Shown in pieces: positions 1 to 9,398 of a stretch of 17,048 bases of DNA. The position numbers and the translations under genes were made by a program. Source of the DNA: JAMLIN01 sp041676645 (GTDB lineage Bacteria; Pseudomonadota; Gammaproteobacteria; Burkholderiales; Burkholderiaceae_E); NCBI GenBank assembly GCA_041676645.1, contig JBAYRO010000065.1, positions 1 through 17,048 on the forward strand. Reading direction: 5' to 3'. The notes under the pieces are model-generated. The model was not told the origin of the DNA. It did not search any database and saw only the letters and a program-made list of their open reading frames with translations. Each line of letters starts with the position of its first letter. Within the stretch, counting starts at the first letter, position 1.

Positions 1-428
1 CGGCCGAATCGGATCTCAGCCGCGCCCTCGACGGGCGGATCGACCTGCCTTCGCTCGACCTCGGCGACGACGACGGTTTCACGACCACCGGCGTGCGACG
101 GGCGGTCAGCGAAGCGGCGGCCGACCTGGGCGACTTCAACGTCGACATCCCCTCGCTCGAGACCCTGCGCGGGCCGGTCGATGTCGAGGCGACGGCCGTC
201 GACCTCTCGTCCATCGGTCTGGACCTCTCGCCCGAGAGCCTCTCCGGGCCGGGGGCGGGCGGCGATGCGAATCGCTGGCAGGAAATGGCGACCAAGCTCG
301 ACCTGGCATCGGCCTACGAGGAAATCGGCGACAAGGAAGGCGCCCGCGAACTGCTCGAGGAAGTGGTCCGCGGCGGCGATTCGGAACAACAACAGAAAGC
401 ACGATCGATGCTTTCCAAGATAAGTTAG
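1..428 (+). CDS. fimV: FimV C-terminal part (5' end outside window)
   Basis: Partial gene: the reading frame is open from the window edge (first full codon at 3) to TAG at 426-428, giving 141 residues. The last ~45 residues (MATKLDLASAYEEIGDKEGA onward, then RELLEEV and a final SMLSKIS) match the conserved FimV C-terminal domain, a TPR-like helical motif. Upstream lies an acidic, low-complexity stretch rich in Asp, Ser and Leu (for example LPSLDLGDDDG), as in the long cytoplasmic region of FimV. FimV is an inner-membrane, peptidoglycan-binding polar hub needed for type IV pilus assembly and twitching in Pseudomonas. That role is family knowledge and cannot be tested here because the LysM and transmembrane parts lie outside. 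Position directly before truA is the usual neighbourhood and supports the call. Confidence 0.88.
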   Translation, partial: AESDLSRALDGRIDLPSLDLGDDDGFTTTGVRRAVSEAAADLGDFNVDIPSLETLRGPVDVEATAVDLSSIGLDLSPESLSGPGAGGDANRWQEMATKLDLASAYEEIGDKEGARELLEEVVRGGDSEQQQKARSMLSKIS

Positions 429-448
429 GTCCAGCCAGGGACCTTTTC

Positions 449-479
449 ACGGGGAAGCCTGGCTTCCCCGTTTTTATTT
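449..479 (+). terminator. Intrinsic terminator after fimV
   Basis: A near-perfect inverted repeat, ACGGGGAAGCC / GGCTTCCCCGT, has arms at 449-459 and 461-471; allowing a realistic 3-5 nt loop the stem is 8-9 bp. It is followed by TTTTT at 471-475 and ATTT. It begins 21 nt after the fimV stop. It ends only about 12 nt before the truA start, so it should separate fimV from the downstream series or let through only part of the transcription. Confidence 0.85.
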
Positions 480-491
480 GGATCCGGCCTC

Positions 492-1349
492 GTGCAGCGC
501 ATCGCCCTGACCCTCGCCTATGACGGCGCCCGTTTCGACGGCTGGCAGACCCAGCCTTCGGGCCGCACGGTGCAGGATGCGCTCGAGGCCGCGCTCGCCG
601 CACTCGCCGACCATCCGGTGCGGGTGGCCTGCGCGGGACGCACCGACGCGGGCGTGCATGCCTGCGCCCAGGTGGTCCATTTCGACACGCCGGCGCAGCG
701 CCCGCTCCAGGCCTGGGTGCGCGGCGTCAATGCCCGGCTTCCCGATGCGGTCGCGGTGCTCGATGCGCGCGTCGCGCCCGCGGACTTCCATGCGCGCTAC
801 TCGGCGCTGCGCCGGCACTACGCCTACCTGCTGCACTGCGCGCCGGTGGCCCATCCGCTGCTCGCCGGGCGGGTCGGCTGGGAGTTCCGGCCGATCGATG
901 TGGCGGCGATGCGGGCGGGCGCCGCCCGCTTGCTGGGCGAGCATGACTTCAGCGCCTTCCGGGCGGCGCAATGCCAGGCGAGGACGCCGGTGCGCACGCT
1001 CGAGCGCCTCGCGGTGACGCCGCTGGCCGACCTGGTGGTGTTCGAGTTCAGCGCCAACGCCTTTCTCCACCACATGGTGCGCAACATCGTCGGCGCCCTG
1101 GTTGCGGTGGGCGTCGGTCGCCGGGCGCCGGAATGGATCGGCGAGCTGCTCGCCTCGCGTGACCGGCGCCGGGGCGCCGCCACCTTCACGGGATCGGGCT
1201 TGTACCTGGCGGGTGTCGATTATGATGGGGATATCGGCATGCACGTCGGCCGGGCCGCGGGCCTGGGTGGCCTGTCGGCCCTGGTCGGTTTCCCGGCGTC
1301 GTCGGGCGGGCCGTCGCCGGGGTCGTGCCGTGCAGGGGATTCACCATGA
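492..1349 (+). CDS. truA: tRNA pseudouridine(38-40) synthase TruA
   Basis: Converts uridines 38-40 in the anticodon arm of many tRNAs to pseudouridine. The N-terminus MQRIALTLAYDGARFDGWQ is the family's opening. The catalytic motif CAGRTDAGVHA spans residues 47-57, with the nucleophile Asp52 (Asp60 in E. coli). FLHHMVRNIVGALVAVG near residue 191 is the second conserved block. The start is GTG at 492, chosen because homology begins there. There is no strong Shine-Dalgarno (only GGAT at 480-483) and an intrinsic terminator lies just upstream. At 285 aa it is somewhat longer than usual, through a Gly/Ser/Pro-rich tail after GSGLYLAGVDYDGD. Its TGA overlaps the trpF ATG (ATGA at 1346-1349), suggesting translational coupling. 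Confidence 0.95.
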   Translation: MQRIALTLAYDGARFDGWQTQPSGRTVQDALEAALAALADHPVRVACAGRTDAGVHACAQVVHFDTPAQRPLQAWVRGVNARLPDAVAVLDARVAPADFHARYSALRRHYAYLLHCAPVAHPLLAGRVGWEFRPIDVAAMRAGAARLLGEHDFSAFRAAQCQARTPVRTLERLAVTPLADLVVFEFSANAFLHHMVRNIVGALVAVGVGRRAPEWIGELLASRDRRRGAATFTGSGLYLAGVDYDGDIGMHVGRAAGLGGLSALVGFPASSGGPSPGSCRAGDSP

Positions 1350-1996
1350 GAACAAGGATCAAGTTCTGTGGACTGGTGCGACCGGCCGACGTCGATGCCG
1401 CGGTATCGCTGGGGGCCGACCTCGTCGGCTTCGTCTTCTATCCGAAGAGCCCGCGCGCGGTCGACGTCGAGACCGCGGCAATGCTGCGGGCCCGGCTGCC
1501 GTCCTATGTCGGCGCGGTCGGGCTCTTCGTCAACGAGGTTCCGGCGCGGGCCGCCCAGATCGCCTACGCGGCCCGACTCGACCTGATGCAGTTCCATGGC
1601 GACGAGACCCTGGCCACCTGTGTCGATACCGCCCGGCGCGCCGGGCTGCCGTGGTGGCGGGCGCTGCGGGTCGGCGATGGCGCCGGTTTGCTAGAATCCC
1701 TCGCCGGCTATCGGGAAGCCGAAGCCGTGCTGCTCGATGCCGATTCGAAGGCCTACGGCGGCAGCGGCGAGTCCTTCGACTGGTCCTGCGTGCCGGCCGG
1801 ACACGATCGACCGATCGTGCTGGCGGGTGGCCTTGCCCCCGAGACGGTCGGCGAGGGCATCGAGCGACTCGGGCCGATGGCGGTCGACGTCTCCAGCGGC
1901 ATCCAGGGCGACGATCCCCGCACCAAGGATGCCGCGAAGATGGCGCGTTTCGTCGCCGCGGTGATGCAGGCCGATGTCCGGCGGGCGGCCCGATGA
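1346..1996 (+). CDS. trpF: Phosphoribosylanthranilate isomerase TrpF
   Basis: Catalyses the Amadori rearrangement of N-(5-phosphoribosyl)anthranilate to CdRP in tryptophan synthesis, as a (beta/alpha)8 barrel. Seen: IKFCG at the N-terminus with catalytic Cys8; GFVFYPKSPRAV at 29-40; QFHGDE around 82-87; LLDADSKAYGGSG with catalytic Asp131; and the phosphate-binding LAGGL and DVSSGI motifs. The start is ATG 1346, not the in-frame GTG at 1325, because AGGGG (1334-1338) sits 7 nt before the ATG and family homology starts at MRTRIKFCG. The product is 216 aa, a normal length. It overlaps truA by 4 nt and precedes trpB by 28 nt, so it is likely co-expressed with both. Confidence 0.96.
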   Translation: MRTRIKFCGLVRPADVDAAVSLGADLVGFVFYPKSPRAVDVETAAMLRARLPSYVGAVGLFVNEVPARAAQIAYAARLDLMQFHGDETLATCVDTARRAGLPWWRALRVGDGAGLLESLAGYREAEAVLLDADSKAYGGSGESFDWSCVPAGHDRPIVLAGGLAPETVGEGIERLGPMAVDVSSGIQGDDPRTKDAAKMARFVAAVMQADVRRAAR

Positions 1997-2024
1997 CGCA
2001 AGCCCCGACGCAACCCAGGAATCG

Positions 2025-3224
<1,200 letters not shown>

Positions 3225-3234
3225 GGCCGCGTCG

Positions 3235-4059
3235 ATGAATCCGCGCATTGCGGCGACCTTCGGCCGGCTGCGTGATGCCGGTCGCAAGGCGCTGATTCCC
3301 TACATCACCGTCGGCTTCCCGGTTCGCGCCGTCAGCCTCGATGTGCTGCGCGCGAGCGTCGCGGCCGGCGCCGACGTCATCGAGCTGGGCGTTCCCTTCT
3401 CGGACCCGATGGCCGATGGCCCGACCATCCAGGATGCGAGCGAACGCGCGCTCGCGCAAGGGGTGGGGCTGGGCGACGTGCTGGCCCTGGTGCGGGCCTT
3501 CCGGGAAACCGATGCCGATACGCCAATCGTCCTGATGGGCTACGCCAACCCGATCGAACGCATGGGCCAGGAACGGTTCGCCGCCGAAGCCGCCGCGGCC
3601 GGTGTCGACGGGGTGCTGGTGGTGGACTACCCACCCGAGGAATCCGGGGAGTTCGCCGCCGCCTTGCGCGAGCTCGGGATCGATCCGATCTACCTGCTCG
3701 CGCCGACCTCGACCGATGCGCGCATCGCTTCGGTGGCGCGGCTGGCCAGTGGCTACGTCTACTATGTCTCGCTGACCGGCGTCACCGGCGCCGGTCACAT
3801 GGATGTCGGCGAGGTGCGCGGCGGCGTCGAGCGGCTGCGCCGGGCCACCGACCTGCCGATCGGCGTGGGCTTCGGCATCCGCGATGGCGCTACCGCCCGG
3901 TCGATCGCCGGCTTTGCCGATGCGGTGATCATCGGCACCCGGATGATCCAGGTGCTCGACGACGGTCCGGTGGAAGCGGCGGCGCAGCGCGCCGCGGATT
4001 TCATCGGGTCGGTGCGCGAGGCGCTCGACCGGTCCGAAACAATAGGCGAGGGCGCCTGA
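3235..4059 (+). CDS. trpA: Tryptophan synthase alpha chain TrpA
   Basis: Cleaves indole-3-glycerol phosphate to indole and glyceraldehyde-3-phosphate; the indole is channelled to TrpB. Seen: IPYITVGFP at 21-29; IELGVPFSDPMADGPTIQ with the catalytic pair Glu50 and Asp61; YYVSLTGVTGAG; and GVGFGIRDGATA for phosphate binding. ATG 3235 has GAGG at 3223-3226, which overlaps the trpB stop region, about 8 nt upstream, implying coupling. The product is 274 aa, normal for the family. A short stem (4050-4055 with 4062-4067) straddles the stop codon but has no T-run. Confidence 0.97.
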   Translation: MNPRIAATFGRLRDAGRKALIPYITVGFPVRAVSLDVLRASVAAGADVIELGVPFSDPMADGPTIQDASERALAQGVGLGDVLALVRAFRETDADTPIVLMGYANPIERMGQERFAAEAAAAGVDGVLVVDYPPEESGEFAAALRELGIDPIYLLAPTSTDARIASVARLASGYVYYVSLTGVTGAGHMDVGEVRGGVERLRRATDLPIGVGFGIRDGATARSIAGFADAVIIGTRMIQVLDDGPVEAAAQRAADFIGSVREALDRSETIGEGA

Positions 4060-4098
4060 GAGCGCCCCGTATTTCATGCTCACGAGGGAGAAGCCACG

Positions 4099-4968
4099 AT
4101 GAGTTGGCTCGACAAGCTGCTGCCACCGCGGATCAAGAAGCCGAGCGGCAACGGCAAGCGGGTGCCCGAAGGCGTCTGGGTCAAGTGTCCGTCCTGCGAA
4201 ACCGTGCTGTACTCGGCGGATCTCGAGACGAATCTCCATGTCTGTCCCAAATGCGCGCACCATCTGCGCATCGGCGCCCGGGCGCGGCTCGATTCGCTGC
4301 TCGATCCGCATGGGCGCAACGAGATCGGCGCCGAGGTACTGCCGGTCGATAGCCTGAAGTTCCGGGACAGTCGCAAGTATCCCGATCGCCTCCAGGAGGC
4401 GGCTTCCCAGACCGGCGAGTCCGAAGCGCTGGTGGTGATGGGCGGCTCGATCCGCTCGCTGCCGGTGGTGGTCGCCTGCTTCGAGTTCGAGTTCATGGGC
4501 GGTTCGATGGGCTCGGTCGTCGGCGAGCGCTTCGTGCGCGGGGTCAAGGCCGCGCTCGAGCAGCGGGTGCCGTTCATCTCGGTGGCGGCTTCCGGTGGCG
4601 CGCGCATGCAGGAAGGCCTGCTCTCGCTGATGCAGATGGCCAAGACGAACGCCATGCTGTCGCGCCTGTCCGAGGCGCGCCTGCCCTACATCTCGGTGCT
4701 GACCGACCCGACCATGGGCGGCGTGTCGGCGAGTTTCTGCTTCCTCGGCGATGTGGTCATCGCCGAGCCCCGGGCGCTGATCGGCTTCGCCGGCCCGCGG
4801 GTGATCGAGCAGACGGTTCGCGAGACCCTCCCCGAGGGCTTCCAGCGGGCCGAGTTCCTGCTCGACAAGGGCGCGGTGGACATGATCGTCGATCGCCGCA
4901 ACATGCGCGACGAGATCGCCGAGCTGCTGGCGCTGCTGCAGAAGCAGCCGGTCGAAGCGCTTTCCTGA
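4099..4968 (+). CDS. accD: Acetyl-CoA carboxylase carboxyltransferase beta subunit AccD
   Basis: Beta half of the carboxyltransferase that moves CO2 from biotin to acetyl-CoA, the first committed step of fatty-acid synthesis; it needs AccA, which is not in this window. Seen: an N-terminal four-Cys zinc ribbon, CPSC and CPKC (Cys30, 33, 49, 52); the crotonase-fold core with EFEFMGGSMGSVVGERFVRG; SGGARMQEGLLSLMQMAKT; LTDPTMGGVSASF; and GFAGPRVIEQTVRETLPEGF. The start ATG 4099 has the strong Shine-Dalgarno GAGGGAG (4084-4090). Length 289 aa is normal. Location between trpA and folC is the conserved proteobacterial order. Wording such as LKFRDSRKYPDRL resembles betaproteobacterial AccD, by recall rather than by alignment. 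Confidence 0.97.
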   Translation: MSWLDKLLPPRIKKPSGNGKRVPEGVWVKCPSCETVLYSADLETNLHVCPKCAHHLRIGARARLDSLLDPHGRNEIGAEVLPVDSLKFRDSRKYPDRLQEAASQTGESEALVVMGGSIRSLPVVVACFEFEFMGGSMGSVVGERFVRGVKAALEQRVPFISVAASGGARMQEGLLSLMQMAKTNAMLSRLSEARLPYISVLTDPTMGGVSASFCFLGDVVIAEPRALIGFAGPRVIEQTVRETLPEGFQRAEFLLDKGAVDMIVDRRNMRDEIAELLALLQKQPVEALS

Positions 4969-4993
4969 AAGTCCGTGAACCCGTGAGCCTGCA

Positions 4994-6310
4994 ATGAGCG
5001 ATCCAGCTTCCAGCGCGCCGGTCTACGGCGGGCCGGAGCTCGCCGCCTGGCTCGATCGGCTCGAACACCTGCATCCGCGGGGCATCGAGCTCGGCCTCGA
5101 GCGCGTGGGCGCCGTGGCGGCCCGGATGGGCCTGCGCTTCGATTGCCCCGTGTTCGTCGTGGCCGGCACCAACGGCAAGGGATCGACCTGCGCGATGCTC
5201 GAGTCGATCCTGCGCGCCGCGGGCTACCGGGTCGGCCTCTACACCTCGCCGCACCTGGTTCATTTCAACGAGCGCGCCCGCATCGACGGGGTGGCGCTCG
5301 ATGATGCGCGCATCGTGGCCGCACTCGAGGAAGTCGATGCCGCGCGCGGCGAGGTCTCGCTCACCTACTTCGAGTTCACCACGCTGGCGCTCACCCGGAT
5401 CCTCTCGCAGGCCGGGCTCGACGCCGTGATCCTCGAGGTCGGGCTCGGTGGCCGGCTCGATGCGGTGAACCTGTTCGATGCCGACTGCGCGATCGTCACC
5501 TCGATCGATGTCGACCATGTCGAGTGGCTCGGCGGCTCGCGCGAAGCGATCGGACTGGAGAAGGCGCATGTCTTCCGGGCGGGTCGACCGGCGATCTGCA
5601 GTGATCCGCAGCCGCCGGCTTCGCTGCTGGCCCATGCCGAGGCGATCGGCGCCGATCTCTGGCTGTTCGGGCGCGATTTCAACTATGCGGGCGATCGCCA
5701 GCAATGGTCCTACGGCGGACGCGTCCATCGTCGCAACAGCCTGGCATACCCGGCCTTGCGCGGCGCGAACCAGTTGCTCAACGCCGCCGGCGCCCTGGCC
5801 GCGCTCGATGCGCTGCGCGATGTCCTGCCGGTACCCCAGCACGCGGTACGTCGCGGCCTTGCCCAGGTGGAACTCGCAGGGCGCTTCCAGGTCATGCCGG
5901 GCCGGCCGGCCGTGGTGCTCGATGTCGCGCACAATCCTCATGCGGCGGCGCACCTTGCGACCAACCTCGAGCAGATGGGATTCTTCCCGGCCACCTGGGC
6001 GGTGTTCGGGGCCATGGCCGACAAGGATCTCGACGCCATCATCGCCGCGATGGCGCCGGTGGTGAACCACTGGATCACGGTATCGCTGCCCGGCGAGCGG
6101 GCCGCCAAGGGAACCGAGCTTGCCGACCGGCTGCGTGCGCGGGGCATCGGCACGGGGGATGACAGGCATAGCGTCACCGTCGTCGCCACGCCACTCGAGG
6201 GGCTCGAGACCGCCCTTGGTGCAGTGCGTGATGCTGATAGAATCGTGGTCTTCGGATCGTTCCTGACCGTCGCCGATGTCCTCGGCAGATGGCGGCGGTC
6301 GCGGGGCTGA
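4994..6310 (+). CDS. folC: Bifunctional dihydrofolate/folylpolyglutamate synthase FolC
   Basis: Adds L-glutamate to dihydropteroate, and further glutamates to folates, with ATP; it belongs to the Mur ligase superfamily. Seen: the P-loop GTNGKGST at 58-65; the folate loop YTSPHLVHFNERARIDG at 83-99; ILEVGLGGRLDAVN with Glu148; SIDVDHVEWLG with His175; Lys190 in GLEKAH at the site of the carbamylated lysine of the family; and a C-terminal domain with VLDVAHNPHAA. The start is ATG 4994, with only a weak GTGAG 6-7 nt before it. Length 438 aa is typical. It lies 25 nt after accD, so it is probably in the same transcript. Confidence 0.95.
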   Translation: MSDPASSAPVYGGPELAAWLDRLEHLHPRGIELGLERVGAVAARMGLRFDCPVFVVAGTNGKGSTCAMLESILRAAGYRVGLYTSPHLVHFNERARIDGVALDDARIVAALEEVDAARGEVSLTYFEFTTLALTRILSQAGLDAVILEVGLGGRLDAVNLFDADCAIVTSIDVDHVEWLGGSREAIGLEKAHVFRAGRPAICSDPQPPASLLAHAEAIGADLWLFGRDFNYAGDRQQWSYGGRVHRRNSLAYPALRGANQLLNAAGALAALDALRDVLPVPQHAVRRGLAQVELAGRFQVMPGRPAVVLDVAHNPHAAAHLATNLEQMGFFPATWAVFGAMADKDLDAIIAAMAPVVNHWITVSLPGERAAKGTELADRLRARGIGTGDDRHSVTVVATPLEGLETALGAVRDADRIVVFGSFLTVADVLGRWRRSRG

Positions 6311-6367
6311 CCCGCAGCCGGCGGCCCGGCCGGGCGCGGGCGATCTCCCTGGTGACAGACGTACCCG

Positions 6368-7327
6368 ATGGCAAAGAGCGCAGCACGCAGCGAAGCCGAG
6401 AAGGATCCGGCGCTTCCGCAGACAAGGCGGGCGCGGCGCCGCCTGATCGGGGCGGCGGCGCTGGCCATCGCGGCGGCGGTCGTGCTCACCCTGGTCCTCG
6501 ATTCCGAGCCGCGCGAACCGATCCGCGAGGTCGAGGTCTCCATTCCCTCGCGAACCACGCCTTCCGTCGATGCCGGCCAGGCGATGCCGCCGCGGCCGGA
6601 CACCGCGCCCCGGGCCGACACCGGTGCGGCCGGCGCCGTGGAGGGCAGGGTGGGCGTGCCGATGGTTCCGCCACCCGACGAACTCCCGGCCGACTCCGCC
6701 GAGTCGCCAATCGAATCGCCCGCCATGGCCCCGGTGCCCGCCGAATCGGCGGAACCGGGGAGTGATCCGGCGCCGGCCGAGCAGGCGCCCGCCGAGCCGG
6801 AGCTGGCCGAAACGGAGCAGGCCGAAACGGAGCAGGCCGAGGCGGAGTCCGTACCCGAACCCCGGGCGAGCAGCGGATCCCCGGCCAAGCGCCGCAGCCC
6901 CGGCGCCGATGTCGCCGACGGATCGCCATCGACCGATACCACCGCCGACTCCCGGGCCGCCGCGCCCGGCCCGGCGGCCGGAGCGCAGTCCCCCCGGGCC
7001 GACCAGGGCGCGGCCAGCAGCCCCGGCCCTGCCAAGGCGCCGGCCGGTGGCGCCGCTGCCGGCGCCGGCTCCGCCGCGGGCACCGCGGCGCCCGCGCGGC
7101 GTTTCTCGGTCCAGGTGGGCGCCTTCTCGAGCGACGCCACGGCCGAGGCCCAGGCGCAGCGGGTGCGCGATGCGGGGCTGCCGGTCTTCACCGAAAGGAT
7201 CCTGACGGCCCAGGGCGCCCGCATCCGGGTGCGCGCCGGTCCCTTCGACAGCGGCGAGGAGGCCGAGCGCGCCAGCGCGAAGCTCAAGCTCGCCGGCATC
7301 GAGTCGGCGGCGATCATCAAGCCGTGA
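6368..7327 (+). CDS. SPOR-domain inner-membrane protein (DedD-like)
   Basis: 319-aa bitopic membrane protein. Residues 1-26 are a basic cytoplasmic segment (RRARRR just before the membrane), 27-45 a single transmembrane helix, and 46-243 a long disordered Pro/Ala/Glu/Ser-rich periplasmic linker. Residues 244-319 form a SPOR domain (FSVQVGAFSSDATAEAQAQR, then RVRAGPF and a final AAIIKP). SPOR domains bind septal peptidoglycan lacking stem peptides, so a cell-division role like DedD is expected from the family and from the folC/cvpA neighbourhood. The linker carries a 15-bp tandem repeat at 6806-6847. The start ATG 6368 has only GGTGA at 6351-6355 upstream. The stop overlaps the cvpA GTG (GTGA at 7324-7327). 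Confidence 0.88.
   Translation: MAKSAARSEAEKDPALPQTRRARRRLIGAAALAIAAAVVLTLVLDSEPREPIREVEVSIPSRTTPSVDAGQAMPPRPDTAPRADTGAAGAVEGRVGVPMVPPPDELPADSAESPIESPAMAPVPAESAEPGSDPAPAEQAPAEPELAETEQAETEQAEAESVPEPRASSGSPAKRRSPGADVADGSPSTDTTADSRAAAPGPAAGAQSPRADQGAASSPGPAKAPAGGAAAGAGSAAGTAAPARRFSVQVGAFSSDATAEAQAQRVRDAGLPVFTERILTAQGARIRVRAGPFDSGEEAERASAKLKLAGIESAAIIKP
6806..6847 (+). repeat. 15-bp in-frame tandem repeat in the SPOR-protein linker
   Basis: Unit GCCGAAACGGAGCAG occurs at 6806-6820 and 6821-6835, followed by a partial, diverged copy GCCGAGGCGGAG at 6836-6847. It encodes AETEQ-AETEQ-AEAE. Being a multiple of 3, gain or loss of units would change linker length without a frameshift. Confidence 0.85.
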
Positions 7328-7818
7328 TCCTCGACCAACTCACCGGCTGGGACTACCTGGTCCTGCTCATCCTTGCCATCTCGATCGTCCTCGGCCTGCT
7401 GCGGGGCATGATCCGCACCCTGTTCGCCCTGGCGGGCTGGGTGGTCGCCTTCGTCGGTGCGCCGCTCCTGGCCCCGCTGCTGCTCGAGCTGACCGGTCTT
7501 GCCGTCCCGCCCTGGGTGGCGCTGGTGGCGATCTTCTTCGTGCTGCTCCTGCTCACCCGTCTGGCCGGCTCGCTGCTCGCCCGCCTGAGCAGCAGCATCG
7601 GCCTGGGCGGGGTCGACCGCGGCATGGGCGTCGTCGTGGGCGTGGCGCGGGCCCTGCTCATCGTCGCCGCGATCGCGGTGGCCGCCCGCCTGCTCGACAT
7701 GCACCAGCGGCCGTCCTGGCAGCAGGCCTTGTCGCGACCCCTGCTCGACACCATCGTCGAGGTCGTCGATCCGTATCTGTCCTCGCGTCTCACAACCACT
7801 GCCGGCAAGGCCATCTGA
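7324..7818 (+). CDS. cvpA: CvpA family membrane protein
   Basis: 164-aa protein with four predicted membrane segments (about 10-26, 32-52, 64-84 and 102-123) and the family motif GLLRGMIRTLFALAGW near residues 24-39. CvpA is required for colicin V production in E. coli and has been linked to envelope stress tolerance; its biochemical activity is not settled. The start is a GTG at 7324 overlapping the stop of the SPOR gene (GTGA), and homology begins there. It is followed by purF after a 29-nt gap, the conserved cvpA-purF pairing. The last ~40 residues are soluble. Confidence 0.92.
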   Translation: MILDQLTGWDYLVLLILAISIVLGLLRGMIRTLFALAGWVVAFVGAPLLAPLLLELTGLAVPPWVALVAIFFVLLLLTRLAGSLLARLSSSIGLGGVDRGMGVVVGVARALLIVAAIAVAARLLDMHQRPSWQQALSRPLLDTIVEVVDPYLSSRLTTTAGKAI

Positions 7819-7847
7819 GGCCGGCGCGCCATCTGGGGTGAAACATC

Positions 7848-9380
7848 ATGTGCGGAATCCTCGGTGTAGTCTCCCGGACCCCGGTCAACCAGTTGCTCTA
7901 CGACGGCCTGTTGCTGATGCAGCATCGCGGCCAGGACGCAGCCGGGATCGCGACGGCGCAGAACAAGACCTTCAACATGCACAAGGCCAACGGCATGGTC
8001 CGCGATGTGTTCCGCACGCGGAACATGCGTTCGCTGCCCGGCAATTCGGGTATCGCCCATGTCCGCTACCCGACGGCGGGGTCGGCGTCGAATTCCGCCG
8101 AAGCGCAGCCCTTCTACGTGAACGCGCCCTTCGGCATCACCCTGGCGCACAACGGCAATCTCACGAACTCGGAGGACCTGACCGAGCAGATGTTCCAGCG
8201 GGATCGTCGCCACATCAACACCGATTCCGACTCCGAGGTCCTGCTCAACGTCCTGGCCAATGAACTGCAGTCGGCCGCCTCCGGAGTCGGCCTCGATGCC
8301 GCCACGGTGTTCCGGGCGGTGTCGGCCGTGCACCGGCGGGTCCGGGGCGCCTACGCCGCGGTCGCCGAGATCGCCGGCTACGGCGTGCTGGGTTTCCGCG
8401 ATCCCCATGGCATCCGGCCGCTGTGCTACGGGGTCGCCGAGACCGAGGCCGGGCCCGAGTACATGATCGCATCGGAGTCGATGGCCCTCGAGGGCACGGG
8501 CTTCCGGATGGTGCGCGACATCCAGCCCGGCGAAGCGGTGTTCATCGACCTCGACGGAAACTTCCAGAGCCGCCAGTGCGCCGACGGGGCCTCGCTCAAT
8601 CCCTGCATCTTCGAATACGTCTATTTCGCCCGGCCGGACTCCATCATCGATGGCGTGTCGGTCTACGATGCGCGCCTGCGGATGGGCGAATACCTTGCCG
8701 AGACGATCGCGCGCCAGCCCTGGGCGAGCGAGATCGATGTGGTCATGCCGATCCCCGAGACCTCGCGGCCTTCCGCCATGCAGCTCGCCATGAAGCTGGG
8801 CTTCGCCTACCGGGAAGGCTTCTTCAAGAACCACTATGTCGGGCGCACCTTCATCATGCCGGGGCAGGCGGTGCGCAAGCGCTCGGTGCGCCAGAAGCTC
8901 AATGCGATGAGCGTCGAGTTCAAGGGGCGCAATGTCCTGCTGGTCGACGACTCGATCGTGCGCGGCACGACCTCGCGCGAGATCATCCAGATGGCGCGCG
9001 AATCGGGCGCGAAGAAGGTCTTCTTCGCCTCGGCGGCGCCGCCGGTGCGCTTTCCGAATGTCTACGGCATCGACATGCCGACCCGCAACGAGCTGATCGC
9101 CCACGGCCGCAGCGACGAGGAGATCCGCATCGCGCTGGGCGCCGACGCGCTCGTCTACCAGGATGTCGAATCGATGAAGCGCGCCGTCACCGGACTCAAC
9201 CCGCGCCTGACGAGCTTCGACACCTCCTGCTTCGATGGCAGCTACATTACCGGGGATGTCACGCCGGAATACCTCGAGCGGATCGAGCAGGCCCGGCTCG
9301 GCATGCCGGATCCTTCGGACGACGATACGCCGAGGGCGCAGATGAACCTGCTGTTCGGGGCCGTCCACCGCGACGGCTGA
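7848..9380 (+). CDS. purF: Amidophosphoribosyltransferase PurF
   Basis: First committed step of purine synthesis: PRPP plus glutamine gives 5-phosphoribosylamine. MCGILGVV carries the N-terminal nucleophile Cys2 of the class II glutamine amidotransferase domain, exposed after removal of Met1. LMQHRGQDAAGI and GIAHVRYPTAG follow in that domain, and AHNGNLTN is the glutamine-binding block. The C-terminal phosphoribosyltransferase domain has the PRPP loop NVLLVDDSIVRGTT at 362-375. The start ATG 7848 is preceded by GGGGTG (7835-7840). Length 510 aa is typical. The stop is 18 nt before panB, suggesting co-transcription with it. Confidence 0.97.
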   Translation: MCGILGVVSRTPVNQLLYDGLLLMQHRGQDAAGIATAQNKTFNMHKANGMVRDVFRTRNMRSLPGNSGIAHVRYPTAGSASNSAEAQPFYVNAPFGITLAHNGNLTNSEDLTEQMFQRDRRHINTDSDSEVLLNVLANELQSAASGVGLDAATVFRAVSAVHRRVRGAYAAVAEIAGYGVLGFRDPHGIRPLCYGVAETEAGPEYMIASESMALEGTGFRMVRDIQPGEAVFIDLDGNFQSRQCADGASLNPCIFEYVYFARPDSIIDGVSVYDARLRMGEYLAETIARQPWASEIDVVMPIPETSRPSAMQLAMKLGFAYREGFFKNHYVGRTFIMPGQAVRKRSVRQKLNAMSVEFKGRNVLLVDDSIVRGTTSREIIQMARESGAKKVFFASAAPPVRFPNVYGIDMPTRNELIAHGRSDEEIRIALGADALVYQDVESMKRAVTGLNPRLTSFDTSCFDGSYITGDVTPEYLERIEQARLGMPDPSDDDTPRAQMNLLFGAVHRDG

Positions 9381-9398
9381 TCGCAAGGAGTAAGCACC

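Noticed and set aside
1325..1345. Upstream GTG for trpF
   Set aside because: Adds seven residues without homology; ATG 1346 has AGGGG and the ATGA overlap with truA.
4050..4067. Stem GGGCGC/GCGCCC over the trpA stop as a terminator
   Set aside because: Only 6 bp and no T-run; accD follows 39 nt later with a strong ribosome site, so termination is unlikely.
6324..6335. GCCCGGCCGGGC palindrome between folC and the SPOR gene
   Set aside because: Self-complementary GC runs of this size are common at this base composition; no T-run or promoter nearby.
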